From: an uncultured Lachnospiraceae bacterium
GTDB lineage: Bacteria; Bacillota; Clostridia; Lachnospirales; Lachnospiraceae
Reading direction: 5' to 3'
Length of the DNA stretch: 34,309 bases
Assembly (NCBI GenBank): GCA_910585635.1
Contig: CAJUFE010000049.1
Span: 1-34,309, forward strand
Positions 18,701-27,091 of the stretch are shown piece by piece. Position 1 is the first letter of the stretch, and each line of letters opens with the position of its first letter. A model generated the notes under the pieces. The model searched no databases. It was not told the origin of the DNA and saw nothing but the letters and a program-made list of their open reading frames with translations. A program made the translations under genes and the position numbers.

Positions 18701-21700
18701 AGCCGGGATCCCTTTTTGCAGCTATCCAGGAAGCCGACGATCGTTTGGCGGAGATCAAGATAAAAGAGGATGTAAATGAGGATGAGAGCCAGATAGCTGC
18801 CGGCTTTACGAAATGGCTTAATGAGATCAGGACAGAGTTGGATGCTATTAAAGAGAAGTGGCAAGGTGAACGTAAGGGATTTGAGGAGACCTATGAGAAG
18901 GCACTTTCGAAGGATATGTCTCTGGAGGCTTCCTTAGAAGCGGTCCAAACTGCCTTAGATATGCTTGAGGAGTACAGCTACTGCTTCCAGTCGATCGCAG
19001 AAGGCGAGGAAAAAGGGGAGTATGAGACCTATAAGGCGGCATTACTCTCGAAACAATTTGTATCGCGATTAGAACAGAAGATCGCTTCTTTGATCTCTAT
19101 CAAAGAGGAAGATCCGGCTACATGGGATGAGACCACTTGGAGCACGCGTTCGAACGCCGTCAAAGCTGTTTCCGATGAACTGGAGACACATAAAGAGGAG
19201 CTTGATCCAGAAAAATATGCGGAGTATCATTCCGGCTTGACCGATCTGCAGCTGATCGTGCGGTGCAAGGAATTTGCAAGGCAGATAGGCCTTATCACAG
19301 AAGAAGAGGCTGCGATAGCGGAGACAAAGAGCCTTACAAAGGAGCAGCGGACCGAGATCATCGCGATGATCGAAAATGCGGCAGGCTTTGAAGGTGCATT
19401 GTGGGAGCTGGCAAGGAGAGAAGAGATAGCACCAGAGATATCGGAAGAGACAATGGAAGGAGCGACAGCCCTCCATGAGCAGTTCCTATCATTAAGAGCA
19501 GATACCTTTTTGACATGGACAGAGATCCTGACAGCGGAAGTAAAGAGCGGCAAGTATTCTGGCTATACAGGCTACCACGAGTTTACGGTCGATATCAAGG
19601 AGGTCTGCCGGTCACTGGATGGGACTGCGGAGGATGAACTGGATGAGACAATAAGTGCAAAAGTAAAAGCCACCCGTGACCAACTGGAAGCCTTACGTTA
19701 CCAGCTATCGACAGCCATCACACCGGATGCGTTAAAGACGTTTGAGGAGTTTAAAAAGGGTTATGAGGCACTGATGAAGGAGGCCGAGGATCCTGAAATA
19801 CGTGGTGGATGGAAGTGGAGTGTGCCAGAAGATACAAAAGATAAGAGCGGTACGTTGGAACGGATCAAAGAACTCCAGCGGATGGCAGAAACTCTCCCCA
19901 CAGAATTATATGTGCAGACAAAGGATCAGCGGACAAAGTTAGTGGAGCTGCTGTCAGAGGAGGCGATAAAAGAGTTTGATCGGATCATCGGAGTGCTGGA
20001 GGAATGGTGCAGAGACCATCCGGGCCAAGCTCCGAAGGAAGCTGAGGATAATGACCTTGAAAAAGAGATAGAGAACGCCAGAGGACTGTTCGAGTATATG
20101 TCCCTGACCTATGCAGAGGAGATCCGGAAGCGGGAGAAGCTGGAGCTTTTAGCGAATGGGAACAAGTCAGTGGATGCAGACGTATTTGTAGAAGCTGTTG
20201 AGAAGTTTGTTGGAGAGCTTGGCTGTTTTGCAGAGAATTTTGCGACGGAGAATGGAGAGGAGCTGACCTATAAACTGCTGGCCGGATACAGTAAGGTGAT
20301 GGAAGCCTATGAAAGGTTGGACAGTGCCGAGAAGGATTTGGAGAGGGTAAAAGAAGCAAAGGGAAAACTAGAAAATGCGTGGGAGGATCATGCAAAGAAG
20401 AGGATCGATCCGGAGTTAAAGGCCTTCTTAGAGTCTGTATATGCGCTGAAGAGTGACTATGAAGGATTGGATGAGGATAAAGCGAAAGAAACATTTCCCT
20501 GGAAGCTGCAGTTAGCTTATGAAAGCTGCATGGCGAAAAAGAGTGAGGATCTGGTAAAGAAATTTGGCGATACAGCGGACTTTAAGCAAGCAGTCGGGAT
20601 CCTGGAAGAGATCGGGGAGTGGCTTGAGGATCTAGCGGATGAGCTGCGGATAGAGGAGACATCGATCGATCCGGCAGGCACGTACAACGCAGGCGATCCG
20701 GTTTGGGCTCAAGATGCATCCATCTCCCAGGTGACCCTGGAAAATGCAGAAATGTTCTTAGAGCTTGTCGAGACCATGGAGGGCGGTCTATCGAAGATCC
20801 ATGGTATGTGCCAGAGGATGCAGGAATTAGTGACCAAGCTTTCCCATGTGGATCCGGGAGCTGACACTGACCCGGATCTGGCAACGGACTCCAACGCCAG
20901 TCCAGATCTGGCCTCCGGCTCCAATGCCAGCGTGGATCGGGGATCGATCTTAACGGAGATCGGACAGATCATCAAGGAGATCGACCGGGTCGTCAGGAGC
21001 ACAGAGTATAACGATTGGCACGGTCTCGCAGGCGGTGATGCGTATGCGGTGATCGCCCCGTTAAAGAAAAACGGAGAAGATGGATCCGAGATCCATAACC
21101 CGATGCAGATCAAGATCCCATCGATGACTGTGAGCGCATTAAAGCTTGATGCAGTTGGGCAGTTAAAGCCTGAGAGCGATCGAGATGCGATCGAGGCGGC
21201 CGGGAAGGCGTTAAGCGAGGCAATCGAGGAGATATCCGCGGCCCGCGCAGAGCTGGGTGCCAGACAGAACCTTTCCGAGCATGTCATAACGGCGATGCAT
21301 AGCTGGATAAAGAAGGTCGACAACGGCGCTGATACCATGACCACGGTCCATGCGTTTACGGGCATCAAACGCTATCCTTCGATAGAACCGGAAAAGAACG
21401 GGAACGACGCGATCCCGCCCAGCCTAAAGCAGACAGAGGATCTGATCACCAATATCCAGCTCTTTGAAGGGATATTGACCGAAGAGCATGATATGCTGCA
21501 GCGGATGAATGAGCTGATGGTGCAATGGATAAATGGTGCTGACGGCGACGGAGCGACGCTAAAGAGCCAGGATATCCAGGCGATCCAAGAGGAACTGTGG
21601 GCATTATCGGAAGGTCTGACCTTTTTGGGCGAGTATGTGAGCTATGATGGATGGCACGGTCTTTGTAATGAAGAGGTGCTGCAAGTGCCGATCGGATGGC

Positions 21701-23025
21701 CGGAATATATGGAGCAAGATGCGGAGGGAACGGGCGCATACAAGTTCGAAGATCATGCCCAGATCAATATAAGCGACATGACGGCAAGTGGCCTTAACGT
21801 GCGTTCGGTAGGGCGTAATGCAGAAGCCTCTTCTACGGATCTGGTAAAAGAATTGGAAACGGTCAAGGCTGCGATCGAGACAGTCAGCTATCAGCGTGCT
21901 GTCTTTGGCGCGTGGCAAAATACCTGTGAGCATATCGTGGACCTGTGCGAGCTGAGGATGTCTGGTGTGCCATTGATCGGGAATGAATTTGACAGGACGA
22001 AGTTCCCTCATGAGCCCATACGTCTGACCGGCGCATTTGACAGGGCTTACACAAAGATACAGGACCGCATCTATGAACTAAAGGTCCAGAGAGCGAACGG
22101 GACGAACTCAGAAGAGGATCTGATGAGTATCGATCTTGAGATCGAGACGCTTAGTAAGAATGGTGTGAATATCCTGATCGACCTGATCAAGACAGATGTG
22201 ACCCTCATGCCATATGTGCGGCTGGATAGGGAGGTTGATGATCCGGATGATTGGCGTGACTTGATCCATATCGATGCCAATGAGACCGATTATCGGTATA
22301 AACTGGAATACCGAGCTCTGGCTTCAAATGTAAAAGATGTTTGCCTGATCGACTATATCGAGCAGGAAGATGATACGGTCTATGCGGGCGTGCTCAGAGG
22401 CGTGGATCTTAGCGGGGCAGAGACTGGAGACTATAAGGTCGAGGTATATGTCCAGACCAGAGAGATGGCAGAGAGAAGGCCCTCCGATGACCTGCCGGAT
22501 GCATTAAAGCAAGAGGCAGAAAGCAGAGATGGTAAGGGCGATTGGCAGCCGATCGATCCGGAGACGTATAATCGCTGGGCATATGTCACAGCAGTTGCAT
22601 TTGATTTTGGGAAGGACCGCGTCTTTGACTTTCAAGATAATGATGGTCGGTCCGCCAGCGTGGAACTTAAGATGTCATCGATCTACGGCGGAAAGCCCGG
22701 CTATCGAGTCGTGGATATGCCGGCGGAAGGCTATGAACTGGATAACACCTGTAAGGTTTATCAGAAGACCGGGGACAGCTTAAAACCAGTCGTGGACACC
22801 AGCTATACAAAGGTCATCATTGGCTATGACACAGAAGAGCTGCCTCTTCCGGTCCGTCTCCCGGACACCGGAGGCCCAGGTCTCCTGCAGTTTGACCGCT
22901 TCGGCTGGCTCCTGATGCTACTGGCGCTACTGCTGGCCGGGGCTGAGGTACAGTATTTCGGCATAGGGCGGCGCAGGGCTGAGGCCGGAGAAGAGCCAGA
23001 AGGCGCATGGCGCCATAGGATGTAG
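15718..23025 (+). CDS. Giant LPDTG-anchored surface protein with flagellin-like modules
   Basis: A 2435-residue cell-wall protein, probably a pilus tip or companion adhesin. ATG 15718 follows AAGGAGAGGAG. Residues 1-50 form a long signal peptide (basic start, then FLSVVLTVAMTLDTPLGVLG). Residues 80-320 look like an Ig-type beta domain (TSTMRLYLKNNTGSTVTDGV). Residues 322-401 are five 16-residue repeats; 502-581 eight 10-residue repeats; 640-800 a second beta region; 811-834 AQ-rich repeats; 960-1660 long alpha-helical, charged sequence. At 1672-1871, 1897-2086 and 2106-2154 are three flagellin-like modules (MLQRMNEL, MTASGL, AELGARQN, ANGTNSEEDL). A beta domain then leads to LPDTGG at 2381, a membrane helix and an RRR tail, the sortase signal. 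It precedes pilin and sortase genes in the same orientation. Confidence 0.9.
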   Translation: MEGKERSRRRRGGREARRRISAFLSVVLTVAMTLDTPLGVLGFGAMETFASIDDHRSATGSDADGSNVPTEDGGHDEPVDLGEGWMAAENAEYRQGQTQDVDIYVIAEDNDVAPGNTSTMRLYLKNNTGSTVTDGVLHFAGSRIKKEDGAFTDISGTGVSSTDPSADGADERRSAESTGAGEEPDSLGGERLDELEAREAAEYARDFGKDSEEGDPYRLTGLHLEPGQLHEIEFEFYTDEHASDGKAYVDFKFQGQSGDGTVRSDERFYYSIGLPTVEVELSDGQALETGVEHELSIWMNAPSWGDYEVEEIHIPEEEETAGTQTGVDAETKEGTAEGTRAGTDAPAGDAAAEGTQTGVDAAVGDATAEETQAGADAPAGDAAEAGMQTGADAEDGDTTGSGIQTEAGAEPQEFTSGETEEIVIIEDEPVPVTGKTGSTDGLPTVDASDEAPAGGSVRGAATSVISTVQGTGETDLAAQENTAADPDPAATVDTATDAIAPDGTTTDQTGTGTAAIDPTEAGAATADLTETSTAAADPTAAGTAVTDPTAAGTAVTDPTAAGTAVTDPTAADTSASDPTVAATVPVQDPAAESSIAAVPTEESSPQAESAEDGAEKKAKEEAAAREARQKAQMAEALTIKESKVSYTVEVFGTTFKRFRPKKSRGAEDIGWISCLYELAEDARPGVYYGKVTATGTWNKRSFTTSQGFLFEITGEGTITLKGKLDGTEVEVSGPISSFPAADKLELSIEPISQEEQEAVEEAMDGVGTLYTTFSLSLLAGGETADTKGPVTVKISGRTIKEGTAPIVAAQEAQAAQEAQATQEAQAAQKAQASQEAAAASIAGQAEGAQEEEGSQAGADQSTEQADTRKGPGAAKVRSRALLAEDGSLHVEEKEEEVQEAIIADSKAAELTLVKVDTRSAQAQGLEAGITESGALQMETDEIMATYAVARDGEEVIEPTDQEYWMSVASDVGALQALVLTIKDKYIDGTADPYVEPGSLFAAIQEADDRLAEIKIKEDVNEDESQIAAGFTKWLNEIRTELDAIKEKWQGERKGFEETYEKALSKDMSLEASLEAVQTALDMLEEYSYCFQSIAEGEEKGEYETYKAALLSKQFVSRLEQKIASLISIKEEDPATWDETTWSTRSNAVKAVSDELETHKEELDPEKYAEYHSGLTDLQLIVRCKEFARQIGLITEEEAAIAETKSLTKEQRTEIIAMIENAAGFEGALWELARREEIAPEISEETMEGATALHEQFLSLRADTFLTWTEILTAEVKSGKYSGYTGYHEFTVDIKEVCRSLDGTAEDELDETISAKVKATRDQLEALRYQLSTAITPDALKTFEEFKKGYEALMKEAEDPEIRGGWKWSVPEDTKDKSGTLERIKELQRMAETLPTELYVQTKDQRTKLVELLSEEAIKEFDRIIGVLEEWCRDHPGQAPKEAEDNDLEKEIENARGLFEYMSLTYAEEIRKREKLELLANGNKSVDADVFVEAVEKFVGELGCFAENFATENGEELTYKLLAGYSKVMEAYERLDSAEKDLERVKEAKGKLENAWEDHAKKRIDPELKAFLESVYALKSDYEGLDEDKAKETFPWKLQLAYESCMAKKSEDLVKKFGDTADFKQAVGILEEIGEWLEDLADELRIEETSIDPAGTYNAGDPVWAQDASISQVTLENAEMFLELVETMEGGLSKIHGMCQRMQELVTKLSHVDPGADTDPDLATDSNASPDLASGSNASVDRGSILTEIGQIIKEIDRVVRSTEYNDWHGLAGGDAYAVIAPLKKNGEDGSEIHNPMQIKIPSMTVSALKLDAVGQLKPESDRDAIEAAGKALSEAIEEISAARAELGARQNLSEHVITAMHSWIKKVDNGADTMTTVHAFTGIKRYPSIEPEKNGNDAIPPSLKQTEDLITNIQLFEGILTEEHDMLQRMNELMVQWINGADGDGATLKSQDIQAIQEELWALSEGLTFLGEYVSYDGWHGLCNEEVLQVPIGWPEYMEQDAEGTGAYKFEDHAQINISDMTASGLNVRSVGRNAEASSTDLVKELETVKAAIETVSYQRAVFGAWQNTCEHIVDLCELRMSGVPLIGNEFDRTKFPHEPIRLTGAFDRAYTKIQDRIYELKVQRANGTNSEEDLMSIDLEIETLSKNGVNILIDLIKTDVTLMPYVRLDREVDDPDDWRDLIHIDANETDYRYKLEYRALASNVKDVCLIDYIEQEDDTVYAGVLRGVDLSGAETGDYKVEVYVQTREMAERRPSDDLPDALKQEAESRDGKGDWQPIDPETYNRWAYVTAVAFDFGKDRVFDFQDNDGRSASVELKMSSIYGGKPGYRVVDMPAEGYELDNTCKVYQKTGDSLKPVVDTSYTKVIIGYDTEELPLPVRLPDTGGPGLLQFDRFGWLLMLLALLLAGAEVQYFGIGRRRAEAGEEPEGAWRHRM
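16681..16920 (+). repeat. Five 48-base coding repeats in the giant surface gene
   Basis: Five consecutive 16-residue units of the type GTQTGVDAAVGDATAE fill 240 bases exactly; a sixth partial copy follows. They form an acidic, flexible stalk-like segment at residues 322-401. Confidence 0.85.
17221..17460 (+). repeat. Eight 30-base coding repeats in the giant surface gene
   Basis: The 30-base unit, encoding GTAVTDPTAA, occurs three times exactly at 17341-17430. Degenerate copies flank it on both sides (17221-17340 and 17431-17460). The exact copies imply recent duplication, so copy number may vary among strains. Confidence 0.92.
18148..18219 (+). repeat. Four 18-base AQ-rich coding repeats
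   Basis: GAGGCACAGGCCGCTCAG and three close variants encode EAQAAQ, EAQATQ, EAQAAQ and KAQASQ, a short helical linker in the giant surface protein. Confidence 0.85.
20731..21330 (+). other. Flagellin-like module 1 in the giant surface protein
   Basis: Residues 1672-1871 follow the order of flagellin: a helix with GGLSKIHGMCQRMQEL (compare flagellin ALTEVHDMLQRMNEL), EIDRVVRSTEYN (compare EIDRVSETTKFN), a MQIKIPSMTVSAL strand (compare the MTASGL segment), then EEISAARAELGARQNLSEHV (compare VSAQRSDLGAIQNRLEHT). The helix order is kept while the terminal segments that polymerise are absent. Confidence 0.7.
21403..21972 (+). other. Flagellin-like module 2 in the giant surface protein
   Basis: Residues about 1896-2085. 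The best-preserved copy: ILTEEHDMLQRMNELMVQWI, IQAIQEELWALSEGL, INISDMTASGLNV, and IETVSYQRAVFGAWQNTCEH. Every one of these has a matching flagellin segment in the same order and at near-native spacing. Confidence 0.78.
22033..22180 (+). other. Flagellin-like module 3 (short) in the giant surface protein
   Basis: Residues 2106-2154: AFDRAYTKIQDRIYELKVQR followed by ANGTNSEEDLMSIDLEIETL. ANGTNSEED is the hallmark of the first D1 helix pair of flagellin. The C-terminal half of the module is missing. Confidence 0.75.
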
Positions 23026-23048
23026 GCAGCGCTGTATAGAAAGGAGCG

Positions 23049-23090
23049 ATGTGATACCTGCGGGGGGGTTCCCCTCCGCAGGATTACATA
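23049..23090 (+). promoter_or_regulatory. GC-rich hairpin between giant surface gene and major pilin
   Basis: CCTGCGG (23057-23063) pairs with CCGCAGG (23076-23082) around a G-run/C-run core, extended by TGTGAT/ATTACA. There is no T tract, so it may be an RNA-stability or processing element rather than a terminator. The rest of 23026-23251 carries the pilin leader and no gene. Confidence 0.5.
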
Positions 23091-23251
23091 GATAAGACAG
23101 CAAAAAGGCCTGCACAAGGAAGTGACAGGTGCGGATAGGGAGAAAGGAGAGGGAGAGGAAAAGAAAAAGGGGCGGCATCTGGGGCGACGCCAGACGAAGT
23201 GGACATTTTTTAGGATCGATAGACCAAAATAAAAGAAAGGAAAAGAGAGTT

Positions 23252-24922
23252 ATGAGGAAGATGAAAAGATTATTGAGCATCCTGATGGCAGCGACTATGA
23301 CGTTGGCCATGGCGGCTCCGGCGTTCGCGGATGATGGAGCTACGATTAAGGTTACGAATGCGAGCAATGATATAACGTATGAGGCTTATAAGATATTTGC
23401 TGGTACGAGGATAGCAGATGGAACACAGCTCTCCTACACTGCGACTAAAGAACAGAAGGATTGGTTTGAGAAGCAGGACGGCAACCCATTTGCATTTAAG
23501 AGCAATAGTGGGGATGATGCATCGACATATTATGTAGAGATCGCAGAAGGCAAGGATGGAAATGCTGTAGAGACGTTTCTGGCTGGACTTGTCAAAAGAG
23601 AGAACGATACTAATGTCGTTACGACTGACGGCTTTGCTGATCCATCCCCGATCACAGGAACAAAAAGTGGCGATGATGGCACAGAGATCAACTTTACAGG
23701 TTTAGACTTTGGCTATTATATGATAACCAGTTCAATGAATTCTGTGGTAAGTTTGACTCCGACCACTCCGAACGTGACCGTCATCGATAAGAACCAGAAG
23801 GGACCATCCATTACTCCGGATGACCCAGATGACCCAAAAACGGAAGATGGTAAAAAGGTCAAAAGACCAGATGAGACGGATTGGGGCAATGTGACTTCTG
23901 CCAACTATGAAGGGCAGGTGGATTTCAAAGTCCAGTATACGGTCACCAATTATTATGGTAGCGAAAAGATCACAAGCTATACAGTAAGTGATACTTTGGG
24001 CGACGGTTTAAGTTATGTTGTGGATAATGAGAATAAGGTGGTTGCAAAAGCCTACAGTGCCACCTTTACAAAGGACGACGAAGGAAAGGAGACTATAGCT
24101 GATAAGACTGAGATCACCGGTTGCACGATCGTAATGGGTAATGATGGTAATAGCTTTAAGATCACTATCCCTTGGGAGGATAAGGTAAAATCCTCTCCTG
24201 CTAAGCTGATCGTAGAGTATTCGGCTACGGTTGTGGATAATGGCGAAGTCAATGATAATAGCGACAGCGATAATGGAAGGGAGAATACGGCAAATATATC
24301 CTTTACAAAAGAGGGAGATACTGACCCAACTGATCCTGATGATCCAAAAACAACAGAAACAACAGCTACTACAAAGACTTATGCTATCGCTATCAACAAA
24401 ACAGATCCCAAAGGTGTGGCATTGCAAGGAGCGGAGTTTGTTTTGAAATCAGGTGACGCGGCTATCCCAGTGAGAGAGGCTGTGGATCCTGAAACGAAAG
24501 AGGTTATAGTTGGCGTGTATGAATATGATCCCGATGGCACGGCGGTACTCACTTCCCCAGAGGGTGGTATCATTACGATCAAGGGCGTGCAGGCAGGTAG
24601 CTATACTGTGACAGAGACAAAGGCTCCGAACGGATATAATCTATTGCCGACCGCTCAAACAGTTGAGACAACTTTAGAGACTGAGTATACAACAACGCAT
24701 ACGGTTTATTATGATGAGAATGGAAATGTCACAGATGAGAAGGTGTTTGACAGCACAAAAACTGTGGATAGCCCCGTAGCGGCGCCTATGACCCACATTA
24801 TCAACGAAAGTGGCACGACACTTCCCTCCACCGGCGGCATCGGTACCACGGTCTTCTACGCGGCAGGCATCCTCCTGATGGCAGGCGCAGTGTTCTTCAT
24901 CGTGCGCAGAAAGAGAGCATGA
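23252..24922 (+). CDS. Major SpaA-type pilin, LPSTG-anchored
   Basis: A 556-residue pilus shaft subunit. ATG 23252 begins a typical signal peptide (MRKMKRLLSILMAATMTLAM, cleavage after AFA); the longer frame upstream is rejected because it has no signal character. An N-terminal beta domain contains FTGLDFGYYMITSSMNSVVS. A fimbrial isopeptide D2-type domain starts near KKVKRPDETDWGNV and includes VSDTLGDGLSYV. A CnaB domain follows (INKTDPKGVALQGAEFVLKS ... SYTVTETKAPNGYNLL), whose Lys and Glu suit an internal isopeptide bond. LPSTGG at residue 524, a membrane helix and RRKRA complete the sorting signal. KKVKR may hold the pilin-motif lysine. The sortase gene follows after 120 bases. Confidence 0.93.
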   Translation: MRKMKRLLSILMAATMTLAMAAPAFADDGATIKVTNASNDITYEAYKIFAGTRIADGTQLSYTATKEQKDWFEKQDGNPFAFKSNSGDDASTYYVEIAEGKDGNAVETFLAGLVKRENDTNVVTTDGFADPSPITGTKSGDDGTEINFTGLDFGYYMITSSMNSVVSLTPTTPNVTVIDKNQKGPSITPDDPDDPKTEDGKKVKRPDETDWGNVTSANYEGQVDFKVQYTVTNYYGSEKITSYTVSDTLGDGLSYVVDNENKVVAKAYSATFTKDDEGKETIADKTEITGCTIVMGNDGNSFKITIPWEDKVKSSPAKLIVEYSATVVDNGEVNDNSDSDNGRENTANISFTKEGDTDPTDPDDPKTTETTATTKTYAIAINKTDPKGVALQGAEFVLKSGDAAIPVREAVDPETKEVIVGVYEYDPDGTAVLTSPEGGIITIKGVQAGSYTVTETKAPNGYNLLPTAQTVETTLETEYTTTHTVYYDENGNVTDEKVFDSTKTVDSPVAAPMTHIINESGTTLPSTGGIGTTVFYAAGILLMAGAVFFIVRRKRA

Positions 24923-24968
24923 TCTTTACCCAGTGCGTAGAGACGAAAGGTCATCGCTGCCCGAAGGT

Positions 24969-24999
24969 CCGGTCATGGCATCCCATATGCCATGGCCGG
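24969..24999 (+). promoter_or_regulatory. 13-bp inverted repeat between pilin and sortase
   Basis: CCGGTCATGGCAT (24969-24981) and ATGCCATGGCCGG (24987-24999) pair with one mismatch around a 5-base loop. No T run follows. It may reduce read-through so that the pilin outnumbers the sortase. Confidence 0.55.
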
Positions 25000-25042
25000 A
25001 TAAGGATAGGATATGTACGGATAGAAAGGATGGCAAGGCCTG

Positions 25043-25993
25043 ATGAAGCGGATCATAATGAACATCCTGATACTGTTGATCTTTCTGACAGGCCTTGGCG
25101 TCCTGTTATATCCCGCAGTGAGCGACTACTTGAACCAGAAAAATTCCTCCCGGGCGATCGCTTCTTATGAGCAGAACGTGGAGGAGCTGCCGGAGGAAGA
25201 CTATACCCGGCAGCTGTTGGACGGGATCGCCTATAATGAGTACCTGGCTAACTTTTCCAGCTTGGGAGGAGCCGCGTCGGCAGAACAGGACCGGGAGGAC
25301 GATCTTTATGGGACTCTGCTCAATGTGACCGGGAATGGCATCATGGGCTCCATCAGGATCCCCTGCATCAAGGTGGACCTGCCGATCTACCACGGCACCG
25401 GCGAGTCGGTCCTCCAGATCGCGGTGGGCCATTACCAGGGCTCCTCCCTCCCCATCGGGGGCGAGAGCACCCACGCGGTCCTCACCGGCCACCGGGGCCT
25501 TCCTTCAGCCCGGCTCTTCACAGATCTGGACCGGCTGGAGGAGGGGGATATCTTCTATATCAAGGTCCTGGGGGAGATCCTGGAATACCAGATCGATCAG
25601 ATCCAGACGGTCCTGCCAGAGGAGGTGGATAGCCTGTCCATCGTGCCGGGGGAGGACTATGTGACCTTAGTGACCTGCACCCCCTACGGGATCAACAGCC
25701 ATCGGATGCTGGTCCGGGGGAGCCGGGTCCCCTATGACGGAGGCTACGAGGAAGAGGTGGCCATGAAGCCCGCGCCTGTGGATACGGATGTACCCCAAGA
25801 GCAGCAGGGCAATGGGTTCTCCACCAGACAGTGGGTGCTCTTCGGGGCATTGGCCTTCGGGGCGTCTATCGGAGCCGGCCTTTTGATCCCTAACAAGAAG
25901 GGGAGGAAAAAGGAGACGGACGGGGCCAAAGCGATCCGTAAGGGAGCTGATCAGGACGGGGAGCGGTCGAAAAAGAAGGATCAAAAAGAGTAG
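25043..25993 (+). CDS. Class C (pilus-polymerising) sortase
   Basis: A 316-residue membrane transpeptidase that cleaves the LPxTG signals of the pilins and links them through lysine. An N-terminal membrane helix (ILILLIFLTGLGVLLYPAV) precedes the catalytic domain. The catalytic triad is H150 (LTGHRGL), C212 (TLVTCTPYG) and R221 (NSHRMLVRG, nine residues after Cys as in pneumococcal SrtC). A second membrane segment (VLFGALAFGASIGAGLLI) and a basic tail place it in class C. The usual DP(F/W/Y) lid motif is not seen; REDDLYG occupies about that place. ATG 25043 follows GGCAAGG. It is between the major and minor pilin genes and most likely serves both. Confidence 0.93.
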   Translation: MKRIIMNILILLIFLTGLGVLLYPAVSDYLNQKNSSRAIASYEQNVEELPEEDYTRQLLDGIAYNEYLANFSSLGGAASAEQDREDDLYGTLLNVTGNGIMGSIRIPCIKVDLPIYHGTGESVLQIAVGHYQGSSLPIGGESTHAVLTGHRGLPSARLFTDLDRLEEGDIFYIKVLGEILEYQIDQIQTVLPEEVDSLSIVPGEDYVTLVTCTPYGINSHRMLVRGSRVPYDGGYEEEVAMKPAPVDTDVPQEQQGNGFSTRQWVLFGALAFGASIGAGLLIPNKKGRKKETDGAKAIRKGADQDGERSKKKDQKE

Positions 25994-26076
25994 AGCAGAA
26001 AAAACAAGGGCAAAGAGAGTAGATCAGAAAAAACAAGGACAAAGAGAGTAGATCAGAAAAAAGCAAGGACAAAGAG
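25989..26076 (+). repeat. Three 29-30-base tandem repeats after the sortase gene
   Basis: AGTAGATCAGAAAAAACAAG-type units at 25989-26017, 26018-26046 and 26047-26076 (the third with one extra G). The first copy overlaps the sortase stop codon, so a unit change would leave the protein end intact. They fill the gap before the minor pilin. Confidence 0.85.
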
Positions 26077-26137
26077 AGCGAGGCAGCAGGGAAAACGCTC
26101 TCCGGTAGCAGCATGACAGAGAAGAAAGAAGGTAGCC

Positions 26138-27004
26138 ATGAGAAAAGATAAGAGAAGAGGGATGGCGGCTTTTCTGGCGGCAGTCTTAGTGGCAGCCCTG
26201 TGCCTGTGCCAGGCCGCGTTTGCTGCGGAAAGCGCAGGGATCGAAGAGGATGGGCAGTCCACCCTGTCCATCGACTTAGAAGGACAGGAGAAGAGGGCCA
26301 CCCTGTCCCTTTATGCCATCGGACATTGGGATGGGAGCCAGGGGGCCTATGTGCTGGATGATGCTTTTGCAGGCTCCGGCATCGATCTGGCGGAGCTGAT
26401 GGACGGGGACGGCATGACCACCCAGGAGATGGAGGAGGCATGTGCCGCCCTGGCCGCCTACGCCCGGGATAATGGGATCCAGGCCCTGGAGACAAAGGAT
26501 ACGGAGGGTGGGAAGCTGCAGTTTATGCCGGTCCCCAACGGCTTCTATCTGGTGGCCCAGACGGGGGATGACAGCACTTTTAAGGTGGCCTCCTTTTTTA
26601 CCCCTCTCCCCCTTTTGGAGGACGGGACCTGGGACTACGGAGTGGAGGCCCATCCAAAGAACGCAGATGTGCCGGCCCCGCCGCCCACGCCCACAGAGCC
26701 GGCCGCCCGGCCTGACGGTGGAAATGGCGGCGGTGGCGGAGGGGGCGGCAGACGCACCTACACCGTGGGCGGCAGTGCCACCATCGGAGAGGGTGGGACC
26801 CCATTAGACACGATCGAGGATGGGGATACCCCTCTGGGACCGCTCCTGGACACGATCCAGGATACCCTGACCCCATTAGCCAGTCTCCTGCCGAAGACCG
26901 GGGACCGGTCCATCGCGTACCTGCCCTTGTTCCTGACCTTCATGGCCAGCGGTGCAGGGATCCTGGTGCTGGCGGGAATGCGGAAGAGATATAGATATGG
27001 GTGA
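26138..27004 (+). CDS. Minor/basal pilin-like protein, LPKTG-anchored
   Basis: A 288-residue secreted protein with signal peptide (FLAAVLVAALCLCQAAFAAE) and LPKTGD at residue 251 followed by a membrane helix and RKRYRYG. Residues 40-180 fit an N-terminal SpaA-type domain (ATLSLYAIGHWDGSQGAYVL ... FMPVPNGFYLVAQTGDDSTF). A proline-rich segment and GGNGGGGGGGGRR form a flexible neck at about 186-208. It is about half the size of the major pilin and lacks an evident CnaB domain, so a base (wall-anchoring) or ancillary subunit is likely. ATG 26138 follows GAAAGAAGG. It is the last gene of the pilus operon. Confidence 0.85.
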   Translation: MRKDKRRGMAAFLAAVLVAALCLCQAAFAAESAGIEEDGQSTLSIDLEGQEKRATLSLYAIGHWDGSQGAYVLDDAFAGSGIDLAELMDGDGMTTQEMEEACAALAAYARDNGIQALETKDTEGGKLQFMPVPNGFYLVAQTGDDSTFKVASFFTPLPLLEDGTWDYGVEAHPKNADVPAPPPTPTEPAARPDGGNGGGGGGGGRRTYTVGGSATIGEGGTPLDTIEDGDTPLGPLLDTIQDTLTPLASLLPKTGDRSIAYLPLFLTFMASGAGILVLAGMRKRYRYG

Positions 27005-27091
27005 TGGCCGTGTGAGGACCATGTGAGCCCTGTCCGCTGCAAGCTGGGCTGTGGCTGTCAAAGGATAAGGAACGGTAAAGAGTAAAAAAGA

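Noticed and set aside
20709..21368. Minus-strand 219-codon frame
   Set aside because: Antisense to the flagellin-like region of the giant surface gene; composition is a mirror of that gene.
23129..23251. Upstream extension of the major pilin frame
   Set aside because: The 41 extra residues are strongly basic and lack signal-peptide character; the internal ATG at 23252 starts a standard signal peptide.
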